From: Pseudomonas sp. G34
GTDB taxonomy: Bacteria > Pseudomonadota > Gammaproteobacteria > Pseudomonadales > Pseudomonadaceae
Length of the DNA stretch: 64,000 nucleotides
NCBI RefSeq assembly: GCF_031119625.1
Contig: NZ_JAVHZV010000018.1
Location: 150,050 to 214,049 of the forward strand
Direction of reading: 5' to 3'
In this document: positions 56,750-64,000 of the stretch, one piece after another
Layout: the number at the start of each line of letters is the position of its first letter
How positions within the stretch are numbered: the first letter of the stretch is position 1
Notes under the pieces: model-generated
Database searches by the model: none
What the model was told of the DNA's origin: nothing
The model's input: only the letters and a program-made list of their open reading frames with translations
Position numbers and translations under genes: made by a program

Positions 56750-59662
56750 ATGCATACCGACACCACTCGTGAGAACCCTCAGGCCAACGCGCCTCAGGGC
56801 GACGCCCCTCAGGATCTGGCCGCTACCGCGCCGGGCCAACTGCGTGTGATCAAGCGTAACGGCACCGTGGTGCCGTACACCGGTGACAAGATCACCGTCG
56901 CGATCACCAAGGCGTTTCTCGCTGTGGAAGGCGGCAATGCCGCTGCTTCGTCGCGTATCCATGACACCGTGGCGCGCCTCACCGAGCAGGTCACCGCGAC
57001 CTTCAAGCGCCGCATGCCCTCGGGCGGCACCATCCATATCGAAGAGATCCAGGACCAGGTCGAACTGGCCCTGATGCGCTCCGGCGAACAGAAAGTCGCC
57101 CGCGACTACGTGATCTACCGCGAAGCCCAGGCCAACAAGCGCAAGACCAGCGACGCCGCCGACGGCATCGCCGAGCCGCACCCGAGCATCCGCGTGACCC
57201 TGGCTGACGGCAGCCTGGCACCGCTGGACATGGGCCGCCTCAACACCATCGTCACCGAAGCCTGCGAAGGCCTGCTGGAAGTCGACGGCGCGCTGATCCA
57301 GAAAGAAACCCTGAAGAACCTCTACGACGGCGTTGCCCAGAAAGACGTCAACACCGCCCTGGTGATGACCTCGCGCACACTGGTCGAGCGTGAGCCGAAC
57401 TACAGCTACGTCACCGCCCGCCTGCTGATGGATAACATCCGCGCCGAAGGCCTGAGCTTCCTCAACGTCGCCGCCAGCGCCACCCACCACGAGATGGCCG
57501 AGCTGTACGCCAAGGCCCTGCCCGCCTACGTCGAAGCCGGCGTCGAGTTCGAACTGCTCGACCCGAAACTGAAAACCTACGACCTGGAAAAACTCGGCAA
57601 GGCGATCAACCACGAGCGCGACCAGCAGTTCACCTACCTGGGCCTGCAGACCCTGTACGACCGTTACTTCATCCACAAGGATGGCGTGCGTTTCGAACTG
57701 CCTCAGGTGTTCTTCATGCGCGTGGCCATGGGCCTGGCCATCGAAGAGCCGAACAACCGCGAAGACCGCGCCATCGAGTTCTACAACCTGCTGTCGTCGT
57801 TCGACTACATGGCGTCCACGCCGACCCTGTTCAACGCCGGCACCCTGCGTCCGCAGCTGTCCAGCTGCTACCTGACCACCGTTCCGGACGACCTGGGCGG
57901 CATCTACGACGCCATCCGCGATAACGCCCTGCTGAGCAAGTTCGCCGGCGGCCTGGGCAACGACTGGACCCCGGTTCGCTCGCTGGGCGCCTACATCAAG
58001 GGCACCAACGGCAAGTCCCAGGGCGTGGTGCCGTTCCTCAAGGTGGTCAACGACACCGCCGTAGCGGTCAACCAGGGCGGCAAGCGCAAAGGCGCCGTGT
58101 GTGCCTACCTGGAAACCTGGCACCTGGACATCGAAGAGTTCATCGAGCTGCGCAAGAACACCGGTGATGACCGTCGTCGTACCCACGACATGAACACCGC
58201 CAACTGGATCCCGGACCTGTTCATGAAGCGCGTCTTCGACGACGGCAAGTGGACCCTGTTCTCGCCAAGCGAAGTACCGGATCTGCACGACCTGACCGGC
58301 AAGGCCTTCGAAGAGCGCTACGAGTACTACGAAGCCCTGACCGAGTACCCAGGCAAGGTCAAGCTGTTCAAGACCATCCAGGCCAAGGACCTGTGGCGCA
58401 AGATGCTCTCGATGCTGTTCGAGACCGGCCACCCATGGCTGACCTTCAAGGACCCATGCAACCTGCGCAGCCCGCAGCAGCACGTGGGCGTGGTACACAG
58501 CTCCAACCTGTGCACCGAGATCACCCTGAACACCAACAAGGACGAGATCGCCGTCTGCAACCTGGGCTCGGTCAACCTGCCGAACCACATCGTCGACGGC
58601 AAGCTGGACACCGCCAAGCTGGCGCGCACCGTGAAAACCGCAGTACGCATGCTCGATAACGTCATCGACATCAACTACTACTCGGTACCCCAGGCGCGCA
58701 ACTCCAACTTCAAGCACCGTCCGGTCGGCCTGGGCATCATGGGCTTCCAGGACGCGCTGTACCTGCAGCACATCCCGTACGGCTCCGATGCCGCGGTCGA
58801 CTTCGCCGACAAGTCCATGGAAGCGGTCAGCTACTACGCCATCCAGGCGTCCTGTGACCTGGCCGACGAGCGTGGCGCCTACGAAACCTTCCAGGGTTCG
58901 CTGTGGAGCAAGGGCATCCTGCCGCTGGATTCCCAGCAGATCCTCATCGAGGCCCGTGGCCAGAAGTACATCGACGTCGACCTGAACGAAACCCTCGACT
59001 GGGCACCGGTACGGGCTCGCGTACAGAAAGGCATTCGTAACTCGAACATCATGGCCATCGCGCCGACCGCGACCATCGCCAACATCACCGGCGTATCGCA
59101 GTCCATCGAGCCGACCTACCAGAACCTGTACGTGAAATCGAACCTGTCGGGCGAATTCACCGTGATCAACCCCTACCTGGTTCGCGACCTCAAGGCGCGC
59201 GGCCTGTGGGACTCGGTGATGATCAACGACCTCAAGTACTACGACGGCTCCGTGCAGCAGATCGAGCGCATCCCGCAGGAACTCAAAGACCTGTACGCCA
59301 CTGCCTTCGAAGTCGACACCAAGTGGATCGTCGATGCTGCCAGCCGTCGCCAGAAGTGGATCGACCAGGCGCAATCGCTCAACCTGTACATCGCTGGCGC
59401 CTCGGGCAAGAAGCTCGACGTGACCTACCGCATGGCCTGGTACCGTGGCCTGAAAACCACCTACTACCTCCGTGCCCTGGCCGCGACCAGCACCGAGAAG
59501 TCCACCATCAACACCGGCAAGCTCAACGCCGTGTCCAGTGGTGGCGACCAGGGCCTCAGCGCAGCACCTGCTGCCGCGCCGGCCACCCAGGCCTCCCCTG
59601 GCCCGGCTCCGGTTCCGAAGGCCTGCGCCATCGACGAGCCGGATTGCGAAGCCTGCCAGTAA
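56750..59662 (+). CDS. nrdA: Class Ia ribonucleotide reductase alpha subunit
   Basis: 970 residues from ATG 56750 (GGAG six bases upstream; the in-frame ATG at 56732 has none). Two ATP-cone regions precede the catalytic barrel: RVIKRNGTVVPYTGDKITVAIT and the later SIRVTLADGSLAPLDMGRLN, a duplication described for Pseudomonas NrdA. Active-site Cys373 (SSCYLTT), Cys588 with Glu590 (NLCTEI) and Cys603 (VCNLGSVNL) are present, and the C-terminal CEACQ carries the redox pair. It reduces ribonucleoside diphosphates to deoxy forms with NrdB. Confidence 0.97.
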   Translation: MHTDTTRENPQANAPQGDAPQDLAATAPGQLRVIKRNGTVVPYTGDKITVAITKAFLAVEGGNAAASSRIHDTVARLTEQVTATFKRRMPSGGTIHIEEIQDQVELALMRSGEQKVARDYVIYREAQANKRKTSDAADGIAEPHPSIRVTLADGSLAPLDMGRLNTIVTEACEGLLEVDGALIQKETLKNLYDGVAQKDVNTALVMTSRTLVEREPNYSYVTARLLMDNIRAEGLSFLNVAASATHHEMAELYAKALPAYVEAGVEFELLDPKLKTYDLEKLGKAINHERDQQFTYLGLQTLYDRYFIHKDGVRFELPQVFFMRVAMGLAIEEPNNREDRAIEFYNLLSSFDYMASTPTLFNAGTLRPQLSSCYLTTVPDDLGGIYDAIRDNALLSKFAGGLGNDWTPVRSLGAYIKGTNGKSQGVVPFLKVVNDTAVAVNQGGKRKGAVCAYLETWHLDIEEFIELRKNTGDDRRRTHDMNTANWIPDLFMKRVFDDGKWTLFSPSEVPDLHDLTGKAFEERYEYYEALTEYPGKVKLFKTIQAKDLWRKMLSMLFETGHPWLTFKDPCNLRSPQQHVGVVHSSNLCTEITLNTNKDEIAVCNLGSVNLPNHIVDGKLDTAKLARTVKTAVRMLDNVIDINYYSVPQARNSNFKHRPVGLGIMGFQDALYLQHIPYGSDAAVDFADKSMEAVSYYAIQASCDLADERGAYETFQGSLWSKGILPLDSQQILIEARGQKYIDVDLNETLDWAPVRARVQKGIRNSNIMAIAPTATIANITGVSQSIEPTYQNLYVKSNLSGEFTVINPYLVRDLKARGLWDSVMINDLKYYDGSVQQIERIPQELKDLYATAFEVDTKWIVDAASRRQKWIDQAQSLNLYIAGASGKKLDVTYRMAWYRGLKTTYYLRALAATSTEKSTINTGKLNAVSSGGDQGLSAAPAAAPATQASPGPAPVPKACAIDEPDCEACQ

Positions 59663-59669
59663 TGGCCCA

Positions 59670-59814
59670 GCCGGCTGCAGCTGCTGCAGCCGGCCCACAT
59701 AACCCAAGAGCCGGGCTATAGCCCGGCCTCTGATAATCAGCCGTAGCGCTCTGCGTGCACCGCGAGCCACCGACGATTAGCCACTATCCACACAGGCCGG
59801 CTTTCACGCCGGCC
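59670..59814. other. Three hairpins between nrdA and nrdB
   Basis: GCCGGCTGCAG/CTGCAGCCGGC (59670-59694), GCCGGGC-TATA-GCCCGGC (59710-59727) and GGCCGGC/GCCGGCC (59795-59814). None has a T-run, so read-through into nrdB is expected. They may protect the nrdA message or alter the ratio of the two subunits. Confidence 0.6.
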
Positions 59815-59833
59815 CTCTAGCAGGAGCCAAACC

Positions 59834-61087
59834 ATGCTGAGCTGGGATGAATTCGACAAGGAAGACGGCGCTGAAGCTGCCGCTCCGAAACAGTCTGCCG
59901 CACAAGCCGCTGCCGACATGAGCCTGGACAAGCTCAATCAGGTCGGTGGCAACGCCGCCCTCGAAGCCCGCGCCATCGACGCCAATGACTCCGACGCCAT
60001 CGCCCGGGCCAAGAAAGCCCTGAACGACCTCGACATCCAGGAAGGCCTGGACGAGCTCGAAGGCACCTCCGCACGCGTGGAAGTCGGCGACAAGCAGATG
60101 ATCAACGCCCGCGCCGACCTCAACCAGCTCGTACCCTTCAAGTACGACTGGGCCTGGCAGAAGTATCTGGATGGTTGCGCCAACCACTGGATGCCGCAGG
60201 AAGTGAACATGAACGCCGACATCGCGCTGTGGAAATCCACAGACGGTCTCAGCGAAGACGAGCGCCGCATCGTCATGCGCAACCTGGGCTTCTTCTCCAC
60301 CGCCGACAGCCTGGTTGCCAACAACCTGGTGCTGGCCGTGTACCGCCTGATCACCAACCCCGAGTGCCGCCAGTACATCCTGCGCCAGGCCTTCGAGGAA
60401 GCGATCCACACCCACGCCTACCAGTACTGCATCGAATCGCTGGGCATGGATGAAGGCGAGATCTTCAACATGTACCACGAGATCCCGAGCGTCGCGAAGA
60501 AAGCCTCCTGGGGCCTCAAGTACACCCGCTCGATCTCCGATCCGAAGTTCGAGACCGGCACCCCGGAAACCGATCGCCAGTTCCTCAAGAACCTGATCGC
60601 CTACTACTGCGTACTCGAAGGCATCTTCTTCTACTGCGGCTTCACCCAGATCCTCTCCATGGGCCGCCGCAACAAGATGACCGGCACCGCCGAGCAGTTC
60701 CAGTACATCCTGCGTGACGAGTCCATGCACCTGAACTTCGGTATCGACGTGATCAACCAGATCAAGATCGAAAACCCGAGCCTGTGGGACGCGCAGATGA
60801 AAGACGAAGCGACCCAGATGATTCTGCAGGGCGCCCAGCTGGAAATCGAATACGCCCGCGACACCATGCCCCGCGGCGTACTCGGCATGAACGCGGCGAT
60901 GATGGAGGACTACCTCAAATTCATCGCCAACCGCCGCCTGACCCAGATCGGCCTGAAAGAAGAATACCCAGGCGCCAGCAACCCGTTCCCGTGGATGAGC
61001 GAGATCATGGACCTGAAGAAAGAGAAAAACTTCTTCGAAACCCGCGTGATCGAGTATCAGACTGGTGGGGCGTTGAGCTGGGATTGA
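59834..61087 (+). CDS. nrdB: Class Ia ribonucleotide reductase beta subunit
   Basis: 417 residues. Diiron ligands: Asp119, Glu189 and His192 in [10 protein letters not shown], and later Glu/His in RDESMHLNF. The radical Tyr196 sits four residues after His192, so this is a normal tyrosyl-radical enzyme and not the Phe-containing class Ic form. C-terminal tail ends [10 protein letters not shown], which docks to NrdA. GGAG lies upstream, in the 171-bp gap with hairpins. Confidence 0.97.
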   Translation: MLSWDEFDKEDGAEAAAPKQSAAQAAADMSLDKLNQVGGNAALEARAIDANDSDAIARAKKALNDLDIQEGLDELEGTSARVEVGDKQMINARADLNQLVPFKYDWAWQKYLDGCANHWMPQEVNMNADIALWKSTDGLSEDERRIVMRNLGFFSTADSLVANNLVLAVYRLITNPECRQYILRQAFEEAIHTHAYQYCIESLGMDEGEIFNMYHEIPSVAKKASWGLKYTRSISDPKFETGTPETDRQFLKNLIAYYCVLEGIFFYCGFTQILSMGRRNKMTGTAEQFQYILRDESMHLNFGIDVINQIKIENPSLWDAQMKDEATQMILQGAQLEIEYARDTMPRGVLGMNAAMMEDYLKFIANRRLTQIGLKEEYPGASNPFPWMSEIMDLKKEKNFFETRVIEYQTGGALSWD

Positions 61088-61145
61088 TGGCTCGCTGACA
61101 TCAGAGTAGATTGACCCTACACCTGCCATGGATGTTGGGGTTGAA

Positions 61146-61188
61146 GCTTAATAAAAAGCCCCGCCTAGTGCGGGGCTTTTTATTAAGC
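61146..61188 (+). terminator. Strong bidirectional terminator after nrdB
   Basis: A perfect 19-bp stem from GCTTAATAAAAAGCCCCGC and its complement encloses the 5-base loop CTAGT and a T-run. It separates the nrd operon from the accessory tail. Confidence 0.93.
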
Positions 61189-61222
61189 CCTGATTAATAG
61201 AATTAATAAAAGTGCTAATCTC

Positions 61223-62104
61223 ATGCCTTCAAAGCAAAATCCATTCTCACTCTACGATTTTCTCGGCTATTTGATACCAGGCGCACTATTAATATACATA
61301 GCATTTGGCTTAAATGACCTATTCTACCAATTGAGCTATATAAATAAGCTTTCTGTATTTTTCAGATCAACACAAGGAATAATGCCACTTATCATATTCT
61401 CCTATATGGCAGGACATATAATTGGCATAGTATCCTCCTACACAATCGAAAACGCGTATGTAGACCGATATGGATATCCCTCAAGGCAAATCCTTAGCTC
61501 AACATATAAACAAGTTAAAAAAGAAAAATTAAAGCTATTCAAAGAAAGTCCTTTCACATTCCTATCAACCTACTTAGCAGAAAAAACTATCCGCATACTC
61601 ATCAGAAGCGATATCTTTAAAGCCAAAACACTCGAAAGCCAACTAGACAACATTACACTCAAAAAAATAAAGCACTACTTTATTAAGAACCACAAATGCG
61701 ACGATATTGAATCCCTAATAAACTCAGAGTACTTTCATCACATATATCATTACTGCGTAGAAAATAGCTCGGCACATTTATCAAAAATCCAGAACTATGT
61801 AGCACTATATGGACTATTCAGAAACACAGCTTTTGTAGCACTCCTAACAGCCTGGGCATTTATATTTGAAACGTCAAAAAATCTCGCAGTGAGCATTTAT
61901 AGATACAAATCACTTCCAGACTTCAGCCCTACTTATTTATTACTAGGGGCAGCTTCATTTTTATGCTTCTCAATTTTATACCTAGGGTTTTCAAAATTTT
62001 ATAGAAGATATACCTCTGAAGTTTTCCTTGCTTTCTGCATTACATATCAGTACGAAAAAAATGAAAGGCAAAGCCTTAGAGCTCAAATATCAGGAAGTAA
62101 TTAG
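61223..62104 (+). CDS. AT-rich membrane protein, probably acquired
   Basis: 293 residues. Base composition is visibly AT-rich against GC-rich neighbours, with many Lys/Ile/Asn codons. The N-terminus reads NPFSLYDFLGYLIPGALLIY, one helix at about 13-30, another at about 50-72 (MPLIIFSYMAGHIIGIVSSY). A basic cytoplasmic domain rich in Lys and His is followed by two more helices (about 200-255). No enzymatic motif. The YDFLGYLIPG-type start occurs, in my memory, in membrane proteins of accessory regions, but no function can be given. Its own terminator is unclear. Confidence 0.8.
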   Translation: MPSKQNPFSLYDFLGYLIPGALLIYIAFGLNDLFYQLSYINKLSVFFRSTQGIMPLIIFSYMAGHIIGIVSSYTIENAYVDRYGYPSRQILSSTYKQVKKEKLKLFKESPFTFLSTYLAEKTIRILIRSDIFKAKTLESQLDNITLKKIKHYFIKNHKCDDIESLINSEYFHHIYHYCVENSSAHLSKIQNYVALYGLFRNTAFVALLTAWAFIFETSKNLAVSIYRYKSLPDFSPTYLLLGAASFLCFSILYLGFSKFYRRYTSEVFLAFCITYQYEKNERQSLRAQISGSN

Positions 62105-62144
62105 AGGAAAAGAGGCAGATTCACTTTCTCTGCGGTCCTCTTCT

Positions 62145-62335
62145 ACCGTTTTCGCCCTTACGGCGAGTCACTTTCTCTTTGCTCGCGCGAAAGAGAAAGT
62201 AACCAAAGAGAAAGCGCGCCCGACATCCGAGTTTCGCTGCGCGAAACTTCCCTCGCTCCGGCACTGTTCCGAGGGTCGTCACGGTGGGCCATCCCTGGCC
62301 CATCGTTCCTCGTTTGGCATCCATGCCAAACGCCC
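62145..62335. repeat. Multi-hairpin repetitive element
   Basis: Five consecutive hairpins: ACTTTCTCTTT/AAAGAGAAAGT (62170-62200), GTTTCGC/GCGAAAC (62231-62247), CCCTCG/CGAGGG (62250-62275), TGGGCCA/TGGCCCA (62285-62302) and CGTTTGGCAT/ATGCCAAACG (62311-62332). The block resembles a family of palindrome-rich intergenic repeats common in Pseudomonas, recalled from memory. No gene lies in 62105-62576. Confidence 0.7.
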
Positions 62336-62576
62336 CTCTCCACAGCACCTCCACTCGGCCTCCTGACGGGATTCGGGGATCGCGGTGTCTGAGTGTTATG
62401 TGGAAGGCAGAGCAACAAGCTGTAAGCGCGCCATTTTTGGCACAGCGTTGCGCGACGTTTGGCACAGCCTTAACAGTCGCGCCTGATGCCGTTTCGCGGT
62501 TTGTTTGGCATAAGTGACCGGCTCCGCTAGCCTTAAATGGCTTTTGGCCATGCAGGCCGATCACAAGGAAAGCCAG

Positions 62577-63032
62577 ATGGAATTTTTCAAAGATGGTGAT
62601 GAGGCCCAACGTCTGTTGTATCGGACGACGGGCTCATGGAAAAGGATTCAAAACCAGTTGCAAGAGATCGCCGAATATTGGCCCGGTCTGTGCGAACGGT
62701 TACCAGGCATTCATACGAAGGTCACACCAGCCACGACAGCTCGGTGGCGAATGAACGGTGAGACACTTGGGAAGAAATTCACCGTCACTGCGACCCCGCT
62801 GAGCTATGGCGCAGGCGATCAGCAGAAGCTGTTTGCGCAGCTCGTGCTTGCTGTCGCCCACCCGGTCGAGGAAGAGATGGCTATTGTCTCAAGCGTCCTC
62901 ATGGACAGCGCGGGCGCTTTCTACACCTTGCCTGAGCGGGTTGTACTAGGCAATGAAGGCGATGAGGCTTCCTATCACTTGCTTTTCAGCATAATCAACC
63001 AAGTGCTGGCTGCTGACGCTGCTGCCATCTAG
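62577..63032 (+). CDS. Hypothetical protein, function unknown
   Basis: 151 residues from ATG 62577, with AAGGA seven bases upstream; in-frame ATGs at 62514 and 62550 lack this. Mixed alpha/beta sequence beginning MEFFKDGDEAQRLLYRTTGSW, one Cys, no signal or membrane segment. A short N-terminal helical part is followed by a beta-rich region (KFTVTATPLSYG, YTLPERVVLG). Codon use is closer to the chromosome than the AT-rich gene upstream. Not recognised. Confidence 0.6.
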   Translation: MEFFKDGDEAQRLLYRTTGSWKRIQNQLQEIAEYWPGLCERLPGIHTKVTPATTARWRMNGETLGKKFTVTATPLSYGAGDQQKLFAQLVLAVAHPVEEEMAIVSSVLMDSAGAFYTLPERVVLGNEGDEASYHLLFSIINQVLAADAAAI

Positions 63033-63057
63033 GTTCTGCAGCAGCTTTGGCATGAAA

Positions 63058-63078
63058 ACCGCCCCTTAAAGGGGCGGT
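63058..63078. terminator. Hairpin after the hypothetical gene
   Basis: ACCGCCCC and GGGGCGGT form an 8-bp stem with loop TTAAA. T4 on the minus strand makes it a better terminator for minus-strand transcription than for the gene upstream. Confidence 0.6.
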
Positions 63079-63125
63079 AATCGTAGATGCTCCTGCAGCT
63101 ACTCTCTGAATCAACTGCCTTGTAA

Positions 63126-63250
63126 TTAGCCTAGATCTCCCGGGCGAACCTTCCCGGCTTCTCTCAACTGCTCCGCCCAGTTGTAAAGCTCGCTCGCCCG
63201 GTTGTACTCAGCCTGGCTTTCTGGCGGCAACCGCTTAATCAGCAAGTAGC
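63126..63250 (-). pseudogene. Possible 3' remnant of a gene
   Basis: On the minus strand the frame ends YLLIKRLPPESQAEYNRASE...REAGKVRPGDLG and reads like coding sequence. Its upstream part is REP sequence, so no normal N-terminus remains. A terminator-like hairpin lies just beyond. It may be the tail of a gene broken by insertion of the REP-transposase unit; a fortuitous frame is also possible. Confidence 0.3.
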
Positions 63251-63261
63251 CCGTACTACCA

Positions 63262-63304
63262 TCGCAATGGTGGATGAAAAAGGCGTCATCCACCCTACGT
63301 AGGG
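63262..63304. repeat. REP element left of the RAYT gene (unit 1)
   Basis: GGTGGATGA (63269-63277) pairs with TCATCCACC (63286-63294), followed by the 12-bp palindrome CCCTACGTAGGG (63293-63304). Confidence 0.85.
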
Positions 63305-63326
63305 CAACTGTGGTGGTGATGTCGGA

Positions 63327-63360
63327 TGTAGGGTGGACAACGCGAAGCTTGTCCACCATG
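63327..63360. repeat. REP element left of the RAYT gene (unit 2)
   Basis: GTAGGGTGGACAA begins the unit; GGTGGACAA (63332-63340) pairs with TTGTCCACC (63349-63357). Inverted relative to unit 1, as in a BIME. Confidence 0.85.
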
Positions 63361-63394
63361 GTGAAAACACCCGCACGTTCAAGGATGAACCGCC

Positions 63395-63925
63395 ATGCCC
63401 GATTACCGTCGCGCCCGTGTTCCCGGCGCTACTTACTTCTTTACCGTCAATCTGCGTGACCGCACCAGCGACCTACTGATCCGCGAGATCGACCTGCTGC
63501 GCGAAACGGTTCGTGCGACCAAAGCTCGCCATCCTTTCCATATTGATGCCTGGGTCTTGCTGCCCGAGCATATGCATTGCCTATGGACATTGCCACCCGG
63601 TGATGCGGACTTCGCCTTGCGCTGGAAAGTCATCAAATTTGCCTTCGCCAAGCGTCTGCCAGTCACTGAAACCCGCACCGTCAACCAACAACGGCGGCGC
63701 GAGCGCGGTATCTGGCAACGGCGTTACTGGGAGCATCTGATCCGTGATGAACGGGATTACCAACGCCACTTCGATTACATCCACATCAACCCACTGAAAC
63801 ATGGCTATGTGGAGCGGCTGGAGGACTGGCCGTATTCGAGTTTTCACCGGGCAGTGGCGATAAGCGTCTATCCCGCGGGCTGGTGTGTAGAGCCCGAGCG
63901 GACGGGCCACAATTACGGCGAGTGA
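63395..63925 (+). CDS. REP-associated tyrosine transposase (RAYT)
   Basis: 176 residues. Y1-transposase-type motifs: GATYFFTVNL near the N-terminus, the His-hydrophobic-His-like PEHMHCLWTLP, and the catalytic Tyr region DYIHINPLKHGYV, with the family sequence WPYSSFHR following. Single-copy RAYTs are domesticated relatives of the IS200/IS605 transposase that act on REP hairpins. REP units of one family lie on both sides. Confidence 0.92.
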   Translation: MPDYRRARVPGATYFFTVNLRDRTSDLLIREIDLLRETVRATKARHPFHIDAWVLLPEHMHCLWTLPPGDADFALRWKVIKFAFAKRLPVTETRTVNQQRRRERGIWQRRYWEHLIRDERDYQRHFDYIHINPLKHGYVERLEDWPYSSFHRAVAISVYPAGWCVEPERTGHNYGE

Positions 63926-63940
63926 GGAGTTTGACGTTAT

Positions 63941-63980
63941 ATCGCGATGGTGGATGAAAAAAGCGTCATCCACCCTACGT
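63941..63980. repeat. REP element right of the RAYT gene
   Basis: GGTGGATGA (63949-63957) pairs with TCATCCACC (63966-63974), then CCTACG. Nearly identical to unit 1 on the left and in the same orientation. Confidence 0.85.
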
Positions 63981-64000
63981 GACTGGGTTTACACAGCTAG

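Noticed and set aside
59834..61087. Class Ic (radical-Tyr-lacking) NrdB
   Set aside because: A phenylalanine pair in LGFFSTAD suggested it, but the radical position is four residues after the ligand His in EEAIHTHAY, and that residue is Tyr.
62145..62335. CRISPR array in the hairpin-rich block
   Set aside because: The hairpin stems all differ and there are no equal spacers or cas genes.
63251..63359. Complete 77-residue minus-strand gene starting at 63359
   Set aside because: Its first 36 or so residues are translated REP sequence; only the 3' part looks coding.

Overview
The window is a high-GC chromosomal segment of a Pseudomonas species. The evidence is gene content and order: minCDE followed by rluA, pepN/DUF2797/DUF1315/rhomboid/nadK, fadH beside an AraC regulator, an NrdA with two N-terminal ATP-cones, an eight-gene set laid out like the P. 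aeruginosa fpvGHJKCDEF ferripyoverdine iron-release operon, and several REP-type repeats with a REP-associated transposase. The species cannot be fixed by reading alone. No rRNA, tRNA, CRISPR array, prophage or complete IS element was seen.

Layout. 1-6.5 kb (minus): a four-gene cell-envelope operon, DUF1302 -> DUF1329 -> Ycf48-like -> RND transporter, the last cut by the window edge. It is headed by a textbook sigma-54 -24/-12 element with a cluster of GGTAACA inverted repeats about 270-300 bp upstream. 7-13.7 kb (minus): housekeeping block pepN, DUF2797, DUF1315, rhomboid, metallophosphoesterase, nadK. 13.7-20.7 kb: DUF1853, a PLP-dependent deaminase/desulfhydrase, a coiled-coil protein, fadH and its divergent AraC regulator. 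20.8-27.1 kb (plus): fpvGHJKCDEF with an exact PvdS-type iron-starvation box (TAAAT-N16-CGT) and a strong terminator. 27.1-34.7 kb (mostly minus): a 28-residue peptide gene, epsC-type serine acetyltransferase, P. stutzeri-type trehalose synthase, a cytochrome c, a thioredoxin-reductase-like flavoprotein with a divergent Rrf2 regulator, and a chemoreceptor. 34.86-35.15 kb: a miniature inverted-repeat element with TA-flanked 20-bp ends. 35.3-42.3 kb: pgm (plus), then a HAD/Fic-like pair downstream of pstSCAB, which has a Pho box and a 5'-UTR hairpin. 42.7-50.3 kb: a hydrolase of the isochorismatase fold with Ser in place of Cys, glucarate dehydratase with a divergent LysR regulator, an SH3/coiled-coil membrane protein, an MFS exporter, a second LysR and a GNAT. 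50.5-53.3 kb: minCDE and rluA. 53.7-55.8 kb: a TonB-dependent receptor. 56.1-61.1 kb: nrdA-nrdB with two distant NrdR-like boxes, a DnaA box, and three hairpins between the genes. 61.2-64 kb: an accessory tail with an AT-rich membrane-protein gene, a multi-hairpin repeat, a hypothetical gene, a gene remnant, and a RAYT transposase flanked by REP hairpins.

How parts connect: the fpv operon would strip iron from pyoverdine in the periplasm, and a siderophore receptor gene lies in the same window. pstSCAB and pgm supply phosphate and sugar phosphates. nrdAB and min serve DNA synthesis and division. The same REP family lies beside its presumptive transposase at 63.3-64.0 kb and again at 17.2 kb, so the element has moved within this chromosome.
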